Positions 60,207-64,000 of a stretch of 64,000 bases of DNA are shown here, one piece after another (position 1 is the stretch's first letter; each line of letters begins with the position of its first letter). The notes under the pieces were generated by a model that was given only the letters and a program-made list of their open reading frames with translations, searched no databases and was not told the DNA's origin. The stretch comes from JAJCYK01 sp965212195 (GTDB taxonomy: Bacteria > Bacteroidota > Bacteroidia > Cytophagales > Cyclobacteriaceae), in contig CBDBUW010000010.1 in NCBI GenBank assembly GCA_965212195.1, forward strand, positions 992,001 through 1,056,000, in the 5' to 3' direction. The translations under genes and the position numbers were made by a program.

Positions 60207-60224
60207 CGTTAAGCTTGCTTAACG
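60207..60224. repeat. 8-bp inverted repeat upstream of susC
   Basis: CGTTAAGC (60207-60214) and GCTTAACG (60217-60224) are separated by 2 bases, forming a near-perfect palindrome. It has the look of a dimer-binding operator for a regulator encoded elsewhere; a hairpin is less likely because the loop is only 2 bases. Confidence 0.65.
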
Positions 60225-60524
60225 ACATGATGGCTTGCATTGAAATTTTTCTGATTTTAAGCCTCAACCACATCACTTTTAATGGGGGATTTTCTTGGGG
60301 CAAACTTAGCCTGTTTATCCTTGAAATGCAAAATTTGCCCTCAAAAAGATCATATAATCACCCATTCCGGGCTATGTATCACCTGATAACTATAATTACC
60401 TTCGAAAAATCGGTTACCAGGGTTTGTGGTACCGCATATTAAGGGATGAACGGAGTTTTATGGCTCTTTTAAGGCATTAGTAACTCCCGCAGGGGCTAGG
60501 GTTTTTAAAACGGCCTCGCTTGCT

Positions 60525-60532
60525 TATTTTTG
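60525..60532 (+). promoter_or_regulatory. -7 box abutting the ABC-F start codon
   Basis: TATTTTTG matches TAnnTTTG exactly and ends 4 bases before the ATG at 60537. If used, the mRNA would have almost no leader. A chance match is possible because the sequence is AT-rich. Confidence 0.35.
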
Positions 60533-60536
60533 CAAC

Positions 60537-62450
60537 ATGATTGCCATAAACAATCTTACTTATCATATAGGAGATCGGCCTCTGTATAAAGATGCTTCCG
60601 TTCATATTAAGCCCAAGGACAAAATTGGGTTGATCGGGCTTAACGGTACGGGGAAATCAACACTTCTGCGCTTAATTAATGGAGACTATGAATCGGCAGG
60701 CGGAACGATTAGCAAAAGTGCTCAGACTACCATAGGGTTTCTGGATCAGGATTTGATGTCCTACAGTTCTGAGGAATCCATACTACAGGTAGCTATGCAG
60801 GCCTTCAAAGAGGCCAATGAGCTACAAAAGCAGATTGCAGATGTCCTGCATAAAATGGAAACCCAATACCAGGACCACCTGGTAGACAAGCTCAGTGCCT
60901 TACAGGAGCGATACGAAGGTTTGGACGGGTACTCCTTGCAGGCCAAAGCCGAAGAAATACTTGAAGGGATCGGTTTCACCACCCACGATCTTGGCCGACC
61001 TCTAAGCGAATTTTCCGGGGGTTGGCGCATGCGTGTAATGTTGGCAAAACTTCTCCTGGAAAAGCCCGATCTGTTAATGTTAGATGAGCCCACAAACCAC
61101 CTGGATCTGCCATCCATCAAATGGGTGGAGCAATATTTAAAGACCTACGATGGAGCGGTTCTGGTGGTATCACACGACCGCAGATTTCTAGATCGAGTTT
61201 GCCTATCCGTAGTAGAGGTCGCACAGCAAACCCTGACCACCTACCCCGGAAATTACAGTCAGTATCTGCAGGAGAAAGCCATGCGCTCAGAAATACAGAA
61301 TAATGCTTATGTAAACCAGCAACAAAAGATCAAGCAATCTGAGCAGTTCATCAATCGTTTTCGTGCCAAGGCCAGTAAAGCCCGACAAGTACAATCCCGT
61401 ATTAAATCGCTGGAACGCATGGAAAAGCTCGAGGCCATAAGCGATACGGTATCTCCGGTCAACTTTCGATTCGATTTTAAACAAAAATCCGGCAGGTTCG
61501 TCAGTACCCTGGAACATGTTTCCAAGTCTTTCGGTCCCTTAAAGATCTTTGAAAATAGCTCCGCGCAGATCGAACGGGGGGACAAGATTGCCTTGATTGG
61601 CGCTAACGGCAAAGGAAAATCCACATTATTACGCATCATTGCGGGTACCGAACCCATAGAAGGTCAGTGCCAATTAGGGTACAATGTGAATATGGCCTTT
61701 TACGCTCAGCATCAACTGGAAGCCTTAAATGTTAACAATGAAATTCTGGAAGAATTGAAGCAGGCGGGCAGTGGAAAAACGGAGCAGGAACTTCGCAATG
61801 TGCTGGGATGCTTCTTGTTCAGCGACGACGAGGTGTTCAAGAAAATAAAAGTGCTCAGCGGAGGCGAGAAATCGCGGGTAGCCCTGGCCAAAACGCTAAT
61901 ATCTGAATCCAATTTCCTGCTACTGGACGAGCCCACCAATCATTTGGATATGCTATCCGTACAGATCCTGATTCAAGCCCTGAATCAATATAAAGGGAGC
62001 TTTATCATTGTAAGCCATGACCGGCATTTTATATCACAAGTAGCCAACAAAGTCTGGTATATTCAGGATCTGGAATTGAAGTCGTATCCCGGTAATTATG
62101 AAGAATACGAGTATTGGCGGGCAAAAAAGTCGGTTTCGGTAGCATCTCAAACCGACAGGGTTAAACCGAAAAAATCCAAAACAAAAAAGAACCTCAACAA
62201 AAAACCTCAGGAGCCTGGTGGGTTAAAGGAGCTGCAAAAGCAACTGGCAAAATTGGAGACCCATATTGAAACCCTGGAAACCCAAAAGAAAGAAATTGAG
62301 ACCAAACTGGCCGACCCACAGATATATGGCAATCCTGATCTGCTGGCCGAAACCTCACTTTCATTTCAATCAAATGAAGATGACTTGCAAAAGCTAAATA
62401 AGCAATGGGAAAAGTTGGCCCTTAAAATCGACTTCCTTGCGGAAGGCTAA
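60537..62450 (+). CDS. ABC-F family ATPase (Uup-like)
   Basis: 637 residues with two ABC domains and no membrane segments. First Walker A GLNGTGKSTLLRLINGDY, signature FSGGWRMRVMLA, Walker B LLMLDEPTNHLDLPSI; second Walker A GANGKGKSTLLRIIAGTEP, signature LSGGEKSRVALA and LLLDEPTNHLDM. The linker arm between them is about 75 residues (AMRSEIQNNAYVNQQQKIKQSEQ), and the C-terminus has a coiled coil (ELQKQLAKLETHIETLETQKKEIE) as in Uup. ABC-F proteins act on ribosomes; Uup-type ones assist assembly or stalled ribosomes. Antibiotic resistance is not implied. Confidence 0.93.
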   Translation: MIAINNLTYHIGDRPLYKDASVHIKPKDKIGLIGLNGTGKSTLLRLINGDYESAGGTISKSAQTTIGFLDQDLMSYSSEESILQVAMQAFKEANELQKQIADVLHKMETQYQDHLVDKLSALQERYEGLDGYSLQAKAEEILEGIGFTTHDLGRPLSEFSGGWRMRVMLAKLLLEKPDLLMLDEPTNHLDLPSIKWVEQYLKTYDGAVLVVSHDRRFLDRVCLSVVEVAQQTLTTYPGNYSQYLQEKAMRSEIQNNAYVNQQQKIKQSEQFINRFRAKASKARQVQSRIKSLERMEKLEAISDTVSPVNFRFDFKQKSGRFVSTLEHVSKSFGPLKIFENSSAQIERGDKIALIGANGKGKSTLLRIIAGTEPIEGQCQLGYNVNMAFYAQHQLEALNVNNEILEELKQAGSGKTEQELRNVLGCFLFSDDEVFKKIKVLSGGEKSRVALAKTLISESNFLLLDEPTNHLDMLSVQILIQALNQYKGSFIIVSHDRHFISQVANKVWYIQDLELKSYPGNYEEYEYWRAKKSVSVASQTDRVKPKKSKTKKNLNKKPQEPGGLKELQKQLAKLETHIETLETQKKEIETKLADPQIYGNPDLLAETSLSFQSNEDDLQKLNKQWEKLALKIDFLAEG

Positions 62451-62466
62451 AAACGGATAAGAGAAA

Positions 62467-62491
62467 TGCCCGCAGGTACTAGCTGCGGGCA
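62467..62491. other. 9-bp hairpin between ABC-F and outer-membrane protein genes
   Basis: TGCCCGCAG (62467-62475) and CTGCGGGCA (62483-62491) pair perfectly around a 7-base loop. There is no T-tract on either side, so it may end transcripts weakly or with Rho. Confidence 0.6.
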
Positions 62492-62517
62492 CTATCCTTC
62501 AAATTCCATTCACATTC

Positions 62518-63267
62518 CTAAAAGATCCAGCCTAAACTTATGGTGGTGCGCTCAAAAGTACGGGTCTCGACGTTGGATACTATATTCCCGTTGCCGAAGT
62601 CTAGGGGTTCGTACACGGTTTCCGAATGCTGGCGGAGGTACCCGACCTTAAGAATCCAGGAATATTTGCCCGCATACCAGCGCAGCCCTATTCCCGGTTC
62701 CAGATAATATCCACTCTTAGTGTCGGCCACCAACCCGCCCTGGTTGCGATCTGTTGACCAGCCCCAACCGGTGCGCAGGAAGTAGCTTGGCGTAATACGA
62801 CCCTTCAACAGATCACCTTGAACTTCCACAAACCAGGGAACGGTACGGATCTGTGGATAATAGTAGATACCAGTACCTATTCCCACAGCCAATGCGGTTG
62901 TAAAGCGATAGCCTGCGGCCAGGGAGGCATTGAAAGTAGTCTCAGTGGGATTTTCGGTATGACTCTTTCCCAAGGTAATACCCCAGTTAACCTGGTAAAA
63001 GGTTCCCGGTACCTTTCTCAGATAGTACTTAGGGTTTAACTTTTGTTTTTTCAGGGACACGACTTCCACAATAGGCACAGAAAGGGTGTGCTCGGGAGTG
63101 ATATGAACCATCAACTGATCATTCTGCAGTTCAGTGATTCCCCACAATACACTGCCGTTTTTTAAGGTCACCTTATCCAGGTATTTTTCGACCTGTGCCA
63201 CGCCACTGTAGTGGAGCATTCCCAGAGTGACCATTAACAGCAGTGCTTTTAGTAGAAATTTTTTCAT
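62518..63267 (-). CDS. Outer-membrane beta-barrel protein, unknown function
   Basis: 249 residues with a signal peptide (MKKFLLKALLLMVTLGML, ending GVAQ). A short N-terminal module (KVTLKNGSVLWGITELQNDQ) precedes alternating strands rich in Tyr, Trp and Gly (NASLAAGYRFTTALAVGIGTGIYY, GYYLEPGIGLRWYAGKYSWILKVGYLRQ) and a terminal ISLGWIF with the aromatic C-terminus of outer-membrane proteins. No characterised family is recognised. It overlaps the LVIVD gene by 4 bases (ATGA) and is translated from the same mRNA. Confidence 0.72.
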   Translation of the reverse strand: MKKFLLKALLLMVTLGMLHYSGVAQVEKYLDKVTLKNGSVLWGITELQNDQLMVHITPEHTLSVPIVEVVSLKKQKLNPKYYLRKVPGTFYQVNWGITLGKSHTENPTETTFNASLAAGYRFTTALAVGIGTGIYYYPQIRTVPWFVEVQGDLLKGRITPSYFLRTGWGWSTDRNQGGLVADTKSGYYLEPGIGLRWYAGKYSWILKVGYLRQHSETVYEPLDFGNGNIVSNVETRTFERTTISLGWIF

Positions 63268-64000
63268 GACTCCGATTGGATACTGATCACACTTAACAAC
63301 TTCAAATCTTCCGGATTGGAATAGTCGAACTGGTAAATACCCTGCGCCCCTACCAGGATTAAGTGGCTATCAATAGCTATGACATCATATGCCGGAATGG
63401 AAGGAAAGTGACTGAGCAGATTATCGCTGATAGCCTCTTTGTCTGCTACATTAAAGACCTTAAGGCCGTACTCACCCTCACACAGGAACAATAGATCATC
63501 GTCAATGGCTAATCCATGAGGATTTTCCATAAAGTAAGTTTTAACCAAAAGCGGTTGTTGGATGTTGGAGATATCGATCACATCGAGCTGATCGGTTATA
63601 CCAAAACAAGCATTTCCCGATCTAAGGGTGACGTATGCGTAATTGCCTTGGGCCACTACCGGGTCACAAGCCTGCGCATGGTTAAAGGTGCTGAGGAATT
63701 GCGGGGACTGGGGCGCAGAATTATCGAATATCTGCATGCCGGTATTGGACCCGATGAATAACTTATCATTATAGGGGAAAATGGTTTCAATGCCCCATCC
63801 TAGTTCAATGGTACTTAGTTGCGTCGGGTCGGTAAGCGTATTGACATCGAAAACATGCATGCTCCAATTGTCAACCACATAAAGGTAGTCCTGGTAAATG
63901 GCAAAACGGGCAAAGGATCCGCCTAGACCGCTTCCCGGGCTGGCTTCAGCGGCACTTTGAAAGCCTCGGTTCGCGTCGTCAAGACTTAACCAGACACCGC
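63264..64000 (-). CDS. LVIVD repeat protein, 5' end outside the window
   Basis: The frame is open to the window edge, so the N-terminus is missing. At least five beta-propeller-type repeats are visible, each like LYVVDNWSMHVFDV, LFIGSNTGMQIFDN, AYVTLRSG and LDVIDISN, the LVIVD repeat family (Pfam PF08309). These are predicted secreted or surface propellers in Bacteroidota and other bacteria, role unknown. The gene is followed at once by an outer-membrane protein gene in a 4-base overlap, which suggests a paired function. Confidence 0.85.
   Translation of the reverse strand, partial: GVWLSLDDANRGFQSAAEASPGSGLGGSFARFAIYQDYLYVVDNWSMHVFDVNTLTDPTQLSTIELGWGIETIFPYNDKLFIGSNTGMQIFDNSAPQSPQFLSTFNHAQACDPVVAQGNYAYVTLRSGNACFGITDQLDVIDISNIQQPLLVKTYFMENPHGLAIDDDLLFLCEGEYGLKVFNVADKEAISDNLLSHFPSIPAYDVIAIDSHLILVGAQGIYQFDYSNPEDLKLLSVISIQSES

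Larger units (their letters stand above)
60132..60536. other. 405-base intergenic region between susC and the ABC-F gene
   Basis: This is the only gap above 300 bases. It holds the susC leader with two inverted repeats and a near-consensus -7 sequence, and at its other end a -7 box for the ABC-F gene. The rest is AT-rich and I see no gene: a short open frame at 60197-60442 has no family features. Confidence 0.7.

Noticed and set aside
60197..60442. 81-residue open frame in the gap upstream of the ABC-F gene
   Set aside because: Low-complexity composition, no family features, it crosses the susC leader repeats and there is no promoter or coupling.
60537..62450. Antibiotic resistance ABC-F
   Set aside because: Length, linker and C-terminal coiled coil fit the general Uup type; nothing in the sequence points to ribosome protection against drugs.
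62467..62491. Intrinsic terminator after the ABC-F gene
   Set aside because: The hairpin is perfect but there is no T-tract on either strand, so it is recorded only as a hairpin.
1..64000. tRNA, rRNA, CRISPR arrays, insertion sequences, prophage
   Set aside because: I looked for cloverleaf-like sequences, repeat-spacer arrays and transposase or phage genes and saw none in this window; computational scans were not available.

Overview
The window is a 64 kb piece of a Bacteroidota chromosome, most likely a free-living, pigmented, Cytophagales-like bacterium. The signs are a SusC/SusD pair, the type IX secretion regulator PorX, a fused LpxC-FabZ, a methionine synthase split into two genes, DUF1573, DUF2911, DUF3822 and DUF4296 proteins, and several promoters with the Bacteroidota -7 box TAnnTTTG. 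A YpdA-like gene at the left edge suggests bacillithiol use. The order-level placement is inference. Gene density is very high and there is no phage, IS element, CRISPR array, tRNA or rRNA that I could find.

Left part (1-9.4 kb): a partial ypdA, then a light and pigment cluster (photolyase, SRPBCC protein, carotene hydroxylase crtZ, fused lycopene cyclase), valS, and a minus-strand alanine dehydrogenase-tsaE-porX operon. Divergent from porX is an envelope operon (9.4-14.6 kb): HD-domain phosphohydrolase, lpxD, lpxC/fabZ, lpxA and an ABC ATPase. A small lipoprotein, mutS2 and a DUF4296 lipoprotein follow. A shortened Bat-type operon (DUF58, BatD-like, BatA, then yggS and a DUF423 protein) covers 18-21.8 kb.

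Middle part (21.9-45 kb): DUF1573 protein, RecD-like helicase and thioesterase, two Nudix genes, a pilin-like membrane protein with DUF3822 and coaD, pyrE, a TIGR02757 protein, a LysM/double-psi-barrel protein, nfeD-kdsB, and a methionine operon (metH N-half, metH C-half, metF) led by a clear SAM-I riboswitch. Then come ppk1, gyrB, and an operon of a MORN-repeat/beta-barrel protein, an FAD dehydrogenase and a CoA-binding protein.

Right part (45-64 kb): glutaryl-CoA dehydrogenase, a second DUF1573 protein, trpS, hpd, a phosphohexomutase, a soluble PAS histidine kinase, murB, dCMP deaminase, a DUF2911 protein, susD-susC without adjacent catabolic genes, an ABC-F ATPase, and an outer-membrane protein coupled to an LVIVD-repeat protein cut by the window end.

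Most genes are core metabolism and envelope biogenesis, and I see no complete unknown system. The best leads are the SAM-I riboswitch over split metH-metF, the MORN/barrel fusion, the porX/lpx divergent promoter, the pilin-like/DUF3822 pair, the Bat cluster with no MoxR gene beside it, and a strong contrast between convergent gene pairs with interlocked stop codons and pairs separated by strong bidirectional hairpins.
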